Below, in pieces: positions 1-6,547 of a stretch of 44,731 bases of DNA. The stretch is from an uncultured Acidobacteriota bacterium (GTDB lineage Bacteria > Acidobacteriota > Thermoanaerobaculia > Gp7-AA8): assembly GCA_937870635.1 (NCBI GenBank), contig CALMZP010000111.1, forward strand, positions 1 through 44,731. The letters are read 5' to 3'. Each line of letters starts with the position of its first letter. Position 1 is the stretch's first letter. The notes below the pieces were generated by a model. It saw only the letters and a program-made list of their open reading frames with translations. It was not told the origin of the DNA and did not search any database. The position numbers were made by a program, and so were the translations under genes.

Positions 1-265
1 GAGTGCGGCAGCTTGGAGGGCGTCTCAAAAAGCGTGTCATCCCGAGCTTGAGCGAGGGACCTGGGGGATGGGCGGCACGAGGAATGATGTTCGCGCCACC
101 CGCGCCCCAGTTCCCTCGCTCACGCTCGGGATGACAGAATGTTGCGGCAGCTTGCTGCCGCTCGGGCCCGCCGCAGCTTGCTGCGGCGGTTCCCGGCACC
201 AGCCGGGCAGCAAGCTACCGCAACACTGACACGCTTTTTGAGACGCCCTCCAAGCTGCCGCACTC
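1..265. repeat. Nested inverted-repeat element with 37-bp perfect terminal repeats
   Basis: Positions 1-37 and 229-265 are perfect reverse complements, and the repeat may extend left beyond the window. Inside lie a second inverted pair (35-66 and 105-136), both copies of a dispersed palindrome built on TCATCCCGAGC..GAGCGAGGGACC that recurs at 36239-36342, and a third, imperfect pair (about 141-159 and 207-226). There are also two short hairpins, GCGGCAGC-TT-GCTGCCGC (about 144-161) and GCCGCAGC-TT-GCTGCGGC (about 170-187). No credible gene lies inside; the long plus-strand frame that starts here is antisense to real genes. The element ends directly next to the stop codon of the TPR gene at 271. 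It could be a MITE-like element or a composite of REP-like palindromes that also serves as a 3'-end structure. Confidence 0.75.
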
Positions 266-270
266 CACTC

Positions 271-888
271 CTAAACTTTCGCCATGGCGGTGTGGGCCCA
301 GACGCTTCTCGGCGCCCATTCCGCGGCTTTGCCTTCCAGCTCTTCGGCGCGCGCGGCGTCGCCGGCCGCTTTGGCCAACTCGCCGTACATGACGAGCGTT
401 TCGGCCAGAAGCGGATCGGGGTCGGTGTAGTCGTCGCGGAACCGCGTCTCGAGGAGTTCCAGGTTGTCCTGATAGAGGCGAAGCGCGGCCTCGCGATCGC
501 CGCGGCGAAGCAGGATGTAGGCGAGGCCGAGCGCCTGGAACTCCTGGATCGCGGGGTGTGTGGCGATGGTCTGTTCCATGATCCGCTTGGCGTTGTCGAG
601 GTCTCTCCGCGCATGGGCCAGCGCCAGAGCCACTCCTTCGCGTGCGGCGGGATCGTCCGACTGCCGATACTCCTCGATGGCTTCGTCAAAGCGGCCGAGG
701 AGCTTCAGCGCTTCCGCGCGATGAAGGTGGCCGGCGGAATCGTTGGCCGCGTGTGCAGCTGCTTCCTCATATCGATGTTGCTGGATCAGCTTCTGTGCAG
801 TCGTGACAGGCTTCTGCGCCAGCATGTAGGCAAGAAGGGCCACGACGGTCACCGCGAGCGCGAGGGAAAGCAGGACGGTGACCGACAT
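271..888 (-). CDS. Membrane-anchored TPR-like protein
   Basis: This 205-residue protein has one N-terminal hydrophobic helix (about residues 4-24, no obvious cleavage site). The rest is helical-repeat sequence typical of tetratricopeptide repeats, with alternating Ala/Leu/Tyr/Gly positions: AEALKLLGRFDEAIEEYRQ near 57-75, ALGLAYILLRRGDREAALRLYQ near 119-140 and a third unit near 160-190. TPR domains are protein-interaction scaffolds, so it probably holds partners at the periplasmic face of the inner membrane; the partner is unknown. It is the last gene of a six-gene minus-strand operon. Its ATG (886-888) directly abuts the TAG stop (889-891) of the preceding zinc-ribbon gene, so translation is probably coupled. 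A specific function cannot be assigned. Confidence 0.85.
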   Translation of the reverse strand: MSVTVLLSLALAVTVVALLAYMLAQKPVTTAQKLIQQHRYEEAAAHAANDSAGHLHRAEALKLLGRFDEAIEEYRQSDDPAAREGVALALAHARRDLDNAKRIMEQTIATHPAIQEFQALGLAYILLRRGDREAALRLYQDNLELLETRFRDDYTDPDPLLAETLVMYGELAKAAGDAARAEELEGKAAEWAPRSVWAHTAMAKV

Positions 889-1416
889 CTACCGCGCCGG
901 CGGGCGTGGCGGGCCCGCTACTGGTTGCGGCTGAGCGGTAGCGGTCTGTTGAGCCGCCTGCTGGGCCGCAAGCACTTCCGGAGGAGCGGCCGCGCCCGCC
1001 TCGACGATGAACGTCTTCATCTTTTGTGGCCGGCCGTCGTACTGAAAATCGAGATCGGGAATCGGCAACGGCTTTTCGCCGCCCGCCTGGTTGCTGAGAT
1101 CGGTGATCTCGGTAAGCGGAACCGCGGGCGCAGCCGAAACCGTTCGGTCGTTGCGCGCGGTCACGAACTGGTGCAGGAGCGTCAGCGCGATGAAGATCAC
1201 GACGACGCTCACGCCGATCACGATTCCCTGCCGCTGCCGCGCGTACTCGATGACGGTTTCGGACGTCGAGACTTCGCGCGGGCGAAAGACTTCCTGCAGC
1301 ATCGCCTGGGTGTCGATGATCTTCTCGCCGCTGCGCGGATCGGCGCCGCAGTACGGACACAGCTTCGCCGAAGGATCGATGTGGTGCCCGCAGGCAGTGC
1401 AGACGGCTTCGCTCAC
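889..1416 (-). CDS. Zinc-ribbon membrane protein
   Basis: The start is taken as GTG at 1416, which overlaps the TGA of the preceding gene as GTGA; longer in-frame starts lie inside that gene. The 175-residue product begins with a Cys4 zinc ribbon (Cys6, Cys9, Cys20, Cys23; C-x2-C-x10-C-x2-C), then has one membrane helix (about 64-84) and an extracytoplasmic tail of about 90 residues rich in Ala/Pro/Gln near its end. The zinc ribbon matches the one at the start of the neighbouring TonB-like protein (both contain DP-x-A-x-[IL]-CPYC), so the two are probably paralogous at their N termini. With the ribbon cytoplasmic and the tail periplasmic it could pass a signal or position a partner across the membrane. 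No enzymatic motif is visible. Confidence 0.8.
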   Translation of the reverse strand: MSEAVCTACGHHIDPSAKLCPYCGADPRSGEKIIDTQAMLQEVFRPREVSTSETVIEYARQRQGIVIGVSVVVIFIALTLLHQFVTARNDRTVSAAPAVPLTEITDLSNQAGGEKPLPIPDLDFQYDGRPQKMKTFIVEAGAAAPPEVLAAQQAAQQTATAQPQPVAGPPRPPAR

Positions 1417-2357
1417 GGGTTGAATGATATGTCGACGCTGAACGGAGCGCTCACGGGAACTCCGTTCTCGGTGGCCGGCTTGAATCGCCACGACTGCACG
1501 GCGGCGATCAGCGCGGGTGTGTGGCCGGGGATTCCGTTGCGCAGGTTGACCGATTTGACGCGCCCGTCAGGCCCGACCATCAGCGTCAGCCGGGCGGTGA
1601 CAGACTCGGAAACGCTGATCTTCGGCAGGGGCTGGTGCTCGGGCACGGGCCGGGTGCGTTTGGTGACCTTGACTCGTGGCTCGGTCGAGGTGTCGGCCTC
1701 GCGTCCGCTCTCGTCACCAAAGTCCTGGGCGGCCGATGTCATCGGCGGAGGGATCGCAGGCTGCTGTTGCCGCGGAGATGCGGGACGCGGCGCCTGCGCA
1801 TAGGCGGGACCCGTTAGAGACCGCGGGTCCACCATCTGCTTCGCTTTCTTTTCCGCCTGCACGCGCTGGGCGAGCGCTGCGTACTCGACGGACGAAACCG
1901 CCGTCGCATCGCTCCGCTGATATTCGGCAGGCACACCCTCGGCCGGTGCATTCACGGGGGCGCTGGTAATCGGTGTCTCGAAACCGGTTGCTTCGTCAAC
2001 CGGCACCAGAGTGACGTCGGCGCGCCGGGTTCGCGCGATGCCTTCGTCGATTCCGATCTCGTCGGTCACCGGCTTCGGGGCGTTCTCCGGCGTGTCGTCG
2101 CTGTTGATGAAAGCACCGACGGCAAACGCGAGGATGAGAACTGCGATGCCGCCGCCGATCATGATCAGATGCCGGCGCCAGCTGCGATCCTGGGGCGGAA
2201 CGTAAGCCGGTGTCTGCGCGGTCGCCGCCGGCTGGGACGCGGGGGCTGGAACCGGAGAAGCCTGATCCCAGTTGCAGTAGGGGCAGATGCGGGCGTAGGG
2301 GTCGATCGCTCGATCGCACCGCACGCAAGGTTTTTTGTCTTCCATCTGGCCCGTCAT
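1413..2357 (-). CDS. Zinc-ribbon, TonB C-terminal-domain membrane protein
   Basis: A 314-residue protein with an N-terminal Cys4 zinc ribbon (Cys11, Cys14, Cys25, Cys28), a Pro/Ala-rich linker, one membrane helix (about 64-84), a long variable periplasmic section and a C-terminal TonB-type domain (about 240-314; pattern ARLTLMVGPDGRVKSVNL followed by ALIAAVQSWRFKPA). TonB domains contact outer-membrane receptors or envelope proteins. Classical TonB has no cytoplasmic zinc ribbon, and no ExbB/ExbD genes are next to this one, so it is more likely an accessory TonB-family envelope protein than the energiser of iron uptake. The start ATG at 2357 overlaps the upstream stop as ATGA; a second Met four codons later is possible. 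Confidence 0.85.
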   Translation of the reverse strand: MTGQMEDKKPCVRCDRAIDPYARICPYCNWDQASPVPAPASQPAATAQTPAYVPPQDRSWRRHLIMIGGGIAVLILAFAVGAFINSDDTPENAPKPVTDEIGIDEGIARTRRADVTLVPVDEATGFETPITSAPVNAPAEGVPAEYQRSDATAVSSVEYAALAQRVQAEKKAKQMVDPRSLTGPAYAQAPRPASPRQQQPAIPPPMTSAAQDFGDESGREADTSTEPRVKVTKRTRPVPEHQPLPKISVSESVTARLTLMVGPDGRVKSVNLRNGIPGHTPALIAAVQSWRFKPATENGVPVSAPFSVDISFNP

Positions 2358-3388
2358 TTCTGCAACGGGCGTACCGCATACGGCACTTCATGAAGCGCGC
2401 CGTGGCTCCAGAAGACGATCTTTCCATTCGCAATCGCAAATGCTTGCGGGTCAAGCCTTTCCGCGAGAACTGAGACTTTCGGCCGACCCATGCGATAGAG
2501 CGTGCCGCTGCTCGTGTCGAAGGACAGTGTGACTCCGTCGCCGGCCACGACGCGGTCGATGCCTCTCGGAAAATCTGCGCTTCGCGGCCGGAACAGGCCA
2601 AGGCCTAGGAAGCCGCGCAGAAATCCACGGCCGAATGCCGCCCCAACCGACTGCGCTCCCTCCGTCATCCAGACGCGCTTGGCGGCCGGATCGGCGACCG
2701 CGATGAGGGGAGCCGACAATGCCGTGCCCCGGCGAGCGATCGCGATGTCGGCCGGTGCGCCACCCACTGCGGCAGTCGTGGCGATTTCGAATTTGTCGAG
2801 GTTCACCGTGACGAGCTTCGCGTCGCGCGGGTAGATCAGATACGCCGCGCGTCCATCGACCTCCATGTCGGATGCGTACGGAGGAACGGATGCCTGGCGC
2901 GCAATCGAGAGATTTTCTCCGAGGGCGATTTCCTGAAGGACACCGCTGACGCGCGAATAGACGTACACACTGCCCGCGGACACGCCGATGAATGCGGGAT
3001 CCGGTGCGACGCCGACCGAGTGATGCGATCCATCGACGGCGATTCTTTCCACGCGGTTCGCATCGCGTGCGATGAGGTAAAGATCGCCGCCGGCGAAAAC
3101 ACCGCCGACCGGACTCTCCCCGGTTGCGAACGTAGTCCCTGTTCCGTCGCGCAGCGACACGACGCGCGCACGGTTGGCCCATGGATCGAGAATCGCCACG
3201 CGTCCCTCGCCGCCGATGATGTTCCCCGGCTCGTCCACACCTGGAGCAGACCAGACTCGGCGGCCGTTCGAGTGCAGATCGACGACCCCGTCGTGCGCGA
3301 CCACGACGCCGCGCGAGGTCGCGGCGACCACGTCTGCGGCCGCGGGCACAGCGAACGCCATGGCGAGCAGAGCGAAAAGCGGCCTCAC
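2354..3388 (-). CDS. Secreted beta-propeller-like protein
   Basis: A 344-residue protein with a clear signal peptide (MRPLFALLAMAFAVPAAADV, cleavage after AAA/AAD). It is followed by repeating short beta-strand blocks such as GGVFAGGDLYLIARDANRVERIAVDG, FIGVSAGSVYVYSRVSGVLQEIAL and ADIAIARRGTALSAPLIAVADPAAKRVWM. This is the pattern of YncE/NHL-like propellers, but no family-specific motif is certain. The start codon is GTG at 3388, overlapping the TGA of the TPR gene (GTGA). It probably folds in the periplasm or outside the cell as a binding platform. It sits between the secreted TPR protein and the TonB-like protein in a translationally coupled operon. Exact function unknown. Confidence 0.8.
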   Translation of the reverse strand: MRPLFALLAMAFAVPAAADVVAATSRGVVVAHDGVVDLHSNGRRVWSAPGVDEPGNIIGGEGRVAILDPWANRARVVSLRDGTGTTFATGESPVGGVFAGGDLYLIARDANRVERIAVDGSHHSVGVAPDPAFIGVSAGSVYVYSRVSGVLQEIALGENLSIARQASVPPYASDMEVDGRAAYLIYPRDAKLVTVNLDKFEIATTAAVGGAPADIAIARRGTALSAPLIAVADPAAKRVWMTEGAQSVGAAFGRGFLRGFLGLGLFRPRSADFPRGIDRVVAGDGVTLSFDTSSGTLYRMGRPKVSVLAERLDPQAFAIANGKIVFWSHGALHEVPYAVRPLQK

Positions 3389-4866
3389 GGCACGGCCTCG
3401 ATTCCCAGAGGCTCGAAAAGAAGTGCGTCGCGGCCGTCGACTTCGGTGACGCCAAGGATGCGGAAGGTGAGGCGCAAGGGCGCGCGACTCGCGAAGTCAC
3501 CGAGGAACGCAGTCGGTTCGGCGAAGCGAAAGGCCACACCGGCGATCGTTCCCGACTCGAGAATCGTCTGCCCGGCAACTCCGGCGGTCGCCGCGGAGAA
3601 CGACGCGACGCCGCGGAATGTCGTGGCGTCGAGAGCTCTCCTCTGGTCGGGCGTGAGCCGCTCGTTTGCGCCGATCACCTGCCGGAGGAGATAGCCCGTC
3701 GCTTCGACGGTGCCAGCATGCGCGCCGCGAAGAAACTCTCGTCCTTCCCCGGGTGCATCGATGTCTGCCCTCAGGCGCCTCAGTGTCTCGTTCGCTGGAA
3801 AGCGAACGAGGAGCGCGTCCAGCGCCGTCCGCGCCGCCCGGGTTTCTCCTGCCGCGATCTGATGGATCGCCTGACGAACCGCAGCGCCGGTTCCAGCCGA
3901 GTCGATCGACGGCGGGCCGTGCGTTGCGATATGCGCCTGATAGGCGCGGATGAGCGGAAGCGAGAACGGATTGGCGTCGAACGCCGCGGCAAACCACAGC
4001 GCCTGTTCATCTCGAGGAGCCAGCCTGGCGAACGCCGCGAGCGCCGTCGGATCATCACTCCGCTGATCGAGAACGCGGCGGTACGTCGCGCGCGCGGCCG
4101 CAACGTCGCCTCTCTTCTCCTGCAGCCCGGCGAGACGCAGCTGCGCGCGATTGAGAAGCGAGAGATACGCGGCCGCCTCTCCACGCGCCGTCGAGTAGAT
4201 CTCGAATGTCTCGGACCGTTCGACGTCCCGCCGCACGGCGTCGAAGGTGGTGCTGCCCAGCGAGGTCAGGACCTCGACCAGGAGTTCTTCGGCCTCGCGA
4301 TCCATGTCGATGTCGATCAGCGCCGAGGCCAGCGCATGCTGGTAGATCGCGAGATCGAGCCGGGTTTCGGTGGTGGGAGTCTCCGCGACGTCCTTTCGTG
4401 CGATCGAAACAGCGTTGCGGGCGGCGCTGACGCCCTTGCGCGGCCGGTCGAGGAGAGTCATCGCGGACGCGTAGATGTTCCAGGTCTTCGCGGAGTCGCT
4501 CGCGAACCGGATCGATTCTTCGAGCAGCGCGAGCGCTTGCGGGCCACGGCCGAGCTTCGCCTGCGCGAGGGCTGCGTATGCCGTCACGGTGGAATAGCCG
4601 GTGATGTCCGATTCGGACCGGGCCGCCATCCGCTCTTTATTCGCAAGTTCGAGCGCGCGCTGATATTCGTTCACGGCGGCGGTGCGGTCGTTGCGGCCGA
4701 GATAAAGGTCGCCGAGGTTCAGACGTCCGGAGAGTTGCGCGGTGAAATCCGAAGAGCTGGCGATCTGCTCGCGCATCCGCGCAATCTCGAAATCGGACGC
4801 CATGCGCTGCGCGTACGACGCTGTCGCGGTGAGGAGGACGATCGCAATCGAGACGGCACGCCTCAT
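3385..4866 (-). CDS. Secreted TPR protein
   Basis: This 493-residue protein has a signal peptide (MRRAVSIAIVLLTATASYAQ). Two clear TPR units follow (LSGRLNLGDLYLGRNDRTAAVNEYQRALELA near 45-75 and STVTAYAALAQAKLGRGPQALALLEESI near 90-120), then further helical repeats to about residue 370. The last 100 residues are different, beta-rich, and end in VTEVDGRDALLFEPLG. The ATG at 4866 overlaps the stop of the VWA gene as ATGA. It is probably a periplasmic scaffold, and the C-terminal domain may be the effector part. No catalytic motif is recognisable. Pairing of a secreted VWA protein and a secreted TPR protein suggests the two bind each other. Confidence 0.85.
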   Translation of the reverse strand: MRRAVSIAIVLLTATASYAQRMASDFEIARMREQIASSSDFTAQLSGRLNLGDLYLGRNDRTAAVNEYQRALELANKERMAARSESDITGYSTVTAYAALAQAKLGRGPQALALLEESIRFASDSAKTWNIYASAMTLLDRPRKGVSAARNAVSIARKDVAETPTTETRLDLAIYQHALASALIDIDMDREAEELLVEVLTSLGSTTFDAVRRDVERSETFEIYSTARGEAAAYLSLLNRAQLRLAGLQEKRGDVAAARATYRRVLDQRSDDPTALAAFARLAPRDEQALWFAAAFDANPFSLPLIRAYQAHIATHGPPSIDSAGTGAAVRQAIHQIAAGETRAARTALDALLVRFPANETLRRLRADIDAPGEGREFLRGAHAGTVEATGYLLRQVIGANERLTPDQRRALDATTFRGVASFSAATAGVAGQTILESGTIAGVAFRFAEPTAFLGDFASRAPLRLTFRILGVTEVDGRDALLFEPLGIEAVP

Positions 4867-5897
4867 TGGGCGAAGTAACCTTCCCGCGCGGAGACGATCT
4901 GAACGCGGCGGCGGCGCGGCTCGATCTCGATCGAACGCCAGCCCGTTGACGTGCCGCTGCTCTGATACACGACGGTGTAGCGACTGTTGATGTCCTCGAG
5001 GATCCGTTCGACCTGACGGCCTACGTTGTCTCGCCGCGCCGGCAGGAGTGTGCCTCCGGTGGTGCGCGTGGCCCGTTCCAGGAAGGGGCTGCTGTTACCC
5101 AGGACGACCGCGGACACGATGCTTTTGGTGCCCGCGATTTTCTGCAGTGCTGCTTCGGTCGAGAGAAGGCTGTTGCGGTCGCCGCCATCCGTGATGGCCA
5201 CGACGTACGTGCGTTTTCCACCTTCGGCGATCGTCGACGCGACGGCGTCGCGCAGCGCCGTGCCGCCGGAAGGACGCAGATCCCCTGCCGTGCCGGCCTG
5301 GCCGACATGATGATTGAAGACTACGAGCGACGACGTGTCGCCGGCCCGAAGCATCTTCCTCGCGTTGCTGACAGCCTTCAGTGCGGCTTCGAGCTTCCCA
5401 CCGCTCATGCTGAGCGATCGATCGACCACGAAGGCGAAGTGTGCCGCGCCCCGCACCGGCTGGATCTCGCGGATGGTCTGCTCGACGGAGTTCTCGCGAA
5501 TGCGCAGGTCCGATGCCTTGAGCGGCCGAGAAGCTCTGATCCGCATCGGTACTTCGACGAGATCCACGTTGAGGCTCTCGCCCGCGGTGAGGCTGGCCGT
5601 GATGACTCTCGCTGTTTCGGTCCTGCGATAGCCGTCGGAGAGAACGCGTGCTTCAATCGTCCGCGGTGTGAGCTTCGTGCCGAAGTCGTATGCGAGCCGG
5701 AACGGCGGCTTCCGAACGACACCGGCGAGCACGCCATCGACGTGAAACTCGACGCGGTCGATCGCCGCGGCGTCGGTCGTCACCTCGATGATCTGCGGGC
5801 CGACGGCCTGCGCGCCCGTCTGCGGGGCGATGAACGCAACGCTGCCGTGCACCGCGACGGCGGCGAGGAGCGCAGCTGCGAGGAGCCATGTCCGCAT
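4863..5897 (-). CDS. Secreted VWA-domain protein, VWFA-related Acidobacterial type
   Basis: First gene of the six-gene minus-strand operon. The 344-residue protein has a signal peptide (about 1-21), a beta-sandwich-like region (about 35-140) and a von Willebrand factor A domain. The metal-ion-dependent adhesion site looks complete: D159-x-S161-x-S163 (VVDRSLSMSG), T213 (SGGTALRD) and D237 (ITDGGD). The layout resembles the VWFA-related family described mainly from Acidobacteriota. VWA domains bind protein ligands through a divalent metal, so this is a candidate extracellular adhesion or assembly factor. The five genes downstream are coupled to it by 4-bp overlaps or direct abutment. The 5' side faces the aro leader region (5898-6041). 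Confidence 0.88.
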   Translation of the reverse strand: MRTWLLAAALLAAVAVHGSVAFIAPQTGAQAVGPQIIEVTTDAAAIDRVEFHVDGVLAGVVRKPPFRLAYDFGTKLTPRTIEARVLSDGYRRTETARVITASLTAGESLNVDLVEVPMRIRASRPLKASDLRIRENSVEQTIREIQPVRGAAHFAFVVDRSLSMSGGKLEAALKAVSNARKMLRAGDTSSLVVFNHHVGQAGTAGDLRPSGGTALRDAVASTIAEGGKRTYVVAITDGGDRNSLLSTEAALQKIAGTKSIVSAVVLGNSSPFLERATRTTGGTLLPARRDNVGRQVERILEDINSRYTVVYQSSGTSTGWRSIEIEPRRRRVQIVSAREGYFAQ

Positions 5898-5973
5898 GTT
5901 TCGAAAAACCGGATAGCGCTGTTAACTTATTTCGCTGCAGAGGTTTGCTCTCGATAGAGGACGAGGTGTCACC

Positions 5974-6042
5974 GATTTTGGATTTTGGATTTTGGATTTT
6001 GGATTGGTCCAAAATTCAAAATCCAAAATCCAAAATCCAAAA
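5974..6042. repeat. Inverted heptad-repeat element, unit TTTTGGA
   Basis: The left arm (5974-6005) is a run of TTTTGGA units. After a short loop (GGTCC) the right arm (about 6010-6042) repeats the reverse complement, TCCAAAA. The two arms can form a long AT-rich hairpin. A nearly identical element with the same edge sequences (accGATTTTGG, GGATTGGT) lies at 7583-7646, on the other side of the chorismate mutase/DAHP synthase operon. Here it lies between divergent transcription units. Apart from this element and the aro leader, the 326-base gap 5898-6223 holds nothing I can identify. Confidence 0.9.
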
Positions 6043-6050
6043 TGAATCTC

Positions 6051-6059
6051 TGCTATCCT
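6051..6059 (+). promoter_or_regulatory. Candidate extended -10 promoter of the aro leader
   Basis: TGCTATCCT matches the extended -10 pattern TGnTATnnT. There is no good -35 box at the usual distance, which is tolerated at extended -10 promoters. A start of transcription about 7 bases downstream would fall near 6066-6069, at the ATG of the leader peptide, making the leader mRNA practically leaderless. This is consistent with the lack of a Shine-Dalgarno sequence there. It is inferred from sequence only. If transcription starts further upstream, a second in-frame ATG at 6042 could be used instead. Confidence 0.4.
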
Positions 6060-6068
6060 CCCGCCTTC

Positions 6069-6116
6069 ATGTCCCGCGCCCTTTCGTTTAGCCGCTATTA
6101 CCGCTACGGCACGTAG
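6069..6116 (+). CDS. Tyr/Phe-rich leader peptide of the aro operon
   Basis: A 15-codon reading frame, MSRALSFSRYYRYGT, ends at TAG 6114-6116, 107 bases before the chorismate mutase gene. It has three Tyr codons within four positions (6096-6107) and one Phe codon (6087-6089) but no Trp. An in-frame ATG at 6042 would extend it by nine residues and add one Tyr and one Phe. Directly after the stop come mutually exclusive hairpins and a terminator (6120-6210). This is the arrangement of ribosome-mediated attenuation, where stalling at codons for the pathway's end product relieves termination. The downstream genes make prephenate, the precursor of Tyr and Phe. I know of no family name for this peptide; the call rests on composition and context. 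Confidence 0.6.
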   Translation: MSRALSFSRYYRYGT

Positions 6117-6119
6117 CAC

Positions 6120-6183
6120 GGGGCACATTCGCGCCCCGGCATCGGGAAGGGGCGCATCGATCCGGCAAATCGCAAACCTCTTC
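6120..6183 (+). promoter_or_regulatory. Attenuator: alternative hairpins of the aro leader
   Basis: Four segments can pair in exclusive ways. Segment 1 (6120-6124, GGGGC) pairs with 2 (6133-6137, GCCCC). Segment 2 (6131-6137, GCGCCCC) pairs with 3 (6149-6155, GGGGCGC). Segment 3 (6146-6152, GAAGGGG) pairs with 4 (6177-6183, CCTCTTC, one G-U). Segment 4 also forms the left arm of the terminator at 6174-6203. A ribosome at the leader stop codon would cover segment 1 and favour 2:3 plus the terminator. A ribosome stalled at the Tyr codons leaves 1:2 free to form, so 3:4 can block the terminator. The pairings are read from the sequence; the regulation is inferred. Confidence 0.55.
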
Positions 6184-6210
6184 TCGCTGACGGGAAGAGG
6201 TTTTTTGTTT
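6174..6210 (+). terminator. Rho-independent terminator in the aro leader
   Basis: A 10-bp stem (AAACCTCTTC 6174-6183 with GAAGAGGTTT 6194-6203) encloses a 10-base loop, and the run TTTTTTGTTT follows at 6201-6210. It lies just upstream of the Shine-Dalgarno sequence GGAGGA (6215-6220) of the chorismate mutase gene, with no space for a promoter in between. It must therefore be read through for that gene to be expressed, as expected for an attenuator. Confidence 0.8.
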
Positions 6211-6223
6211 GTCCGGAGGATTC

Positions 6224-6544
6224 ATGACCGATGCACGATTCGCCGTTTCTGAGGATCGCGCGCCGCGCGAGCTCACACGGCTTCGCGATGCGATCGACCA
6301 CATTGACGAAGTCCTCGTCCGGCTCCTCAATCAGCGCGCGAAGTACGCGATCGAGATCGGTCAGATCAAGGGCGTGATGAAGCTTCCGATCTATTCGCCG
6401 GAGCGGGAAAAGGAAGTTCTGGCCAACGCCGAACGGTGGTCGGAAGGTCCGCTCACTCCTCCCGCCGTTCGCCGTCTCTTCGAACGAATCATCGACGAAT
6501 CGCGGCGCGTCGAGCGCGAAGCGTCCTCTGAAAGGCAGGATTGA
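6224..6544 (+). CDS. Chorismate mutase, AroQ fold
   Basis: Converts chorismate to prephenate, the branch-point step to Phe and Tyr, in the cytoplasm. The 106-residue protein is about the size of a stand-alone AroQ-class enzyme and shows its pattern: LRDAIDHIDEVLVRLLNQRAKYAIEIGQIK in the first long helix, SPEREKEVLANA in the second and PPAVRRLFERIIDESRRVE in the third. Active-site Arg and Lys positions of helix 1 appear kept. The start ATG 6224 follows GGAGGA with normal spacing; an upstream TTG (6209) would lie in the terminator U-tract. The gene is 3 bases from aroF, so the pair is one operon, and its expression is probably controlled by the leader attenuator. Confidence 0.92.
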   Translation: MTDARFAVSEDRAPRELTRLRDAIDHIDEVLVRLLNQRAKYAIEIGQIKGVMKLPIYSPEREKEVLANAERWSEGPLTPPAVRRLFERIIDESRRVEREASSERQD

Positions 6545-6547
6545 TCC

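Noticed and set aside
139-1803. Plus-strand frame of 554 residues
   Set aside because: Arg-rich, low-complexity translation without family features, antisense to three well-supported genes; a result of high GC at third positions.
3718-4878. Plus-strand frame of 386 residues opposite the secreted TPR gene
   Set aside because: No start context or motif; the minus-strand gene has a signal peptide, TPR units and 4-bp overlaps with its neighbours.
5888-6091. 67-codon frame across the heptad element upstream of the aro operon
   Set aside because: Most of it is translation of the TTTTGGA repeats (repeating DFGFWIL and KIQNPKS); it is in another frame from the leader peptide and lacks start signals.
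6055-6221. Pairing of ATCCTCC (6055-6061) with the GGAGGAT at the chorismate mutase ribosome-binding site (6215-6221)
   Set aside because: Seven complementary bases exist, but they would be in the mRNA only if transcription starts upstream of the best promoter; kept out as probably chance.
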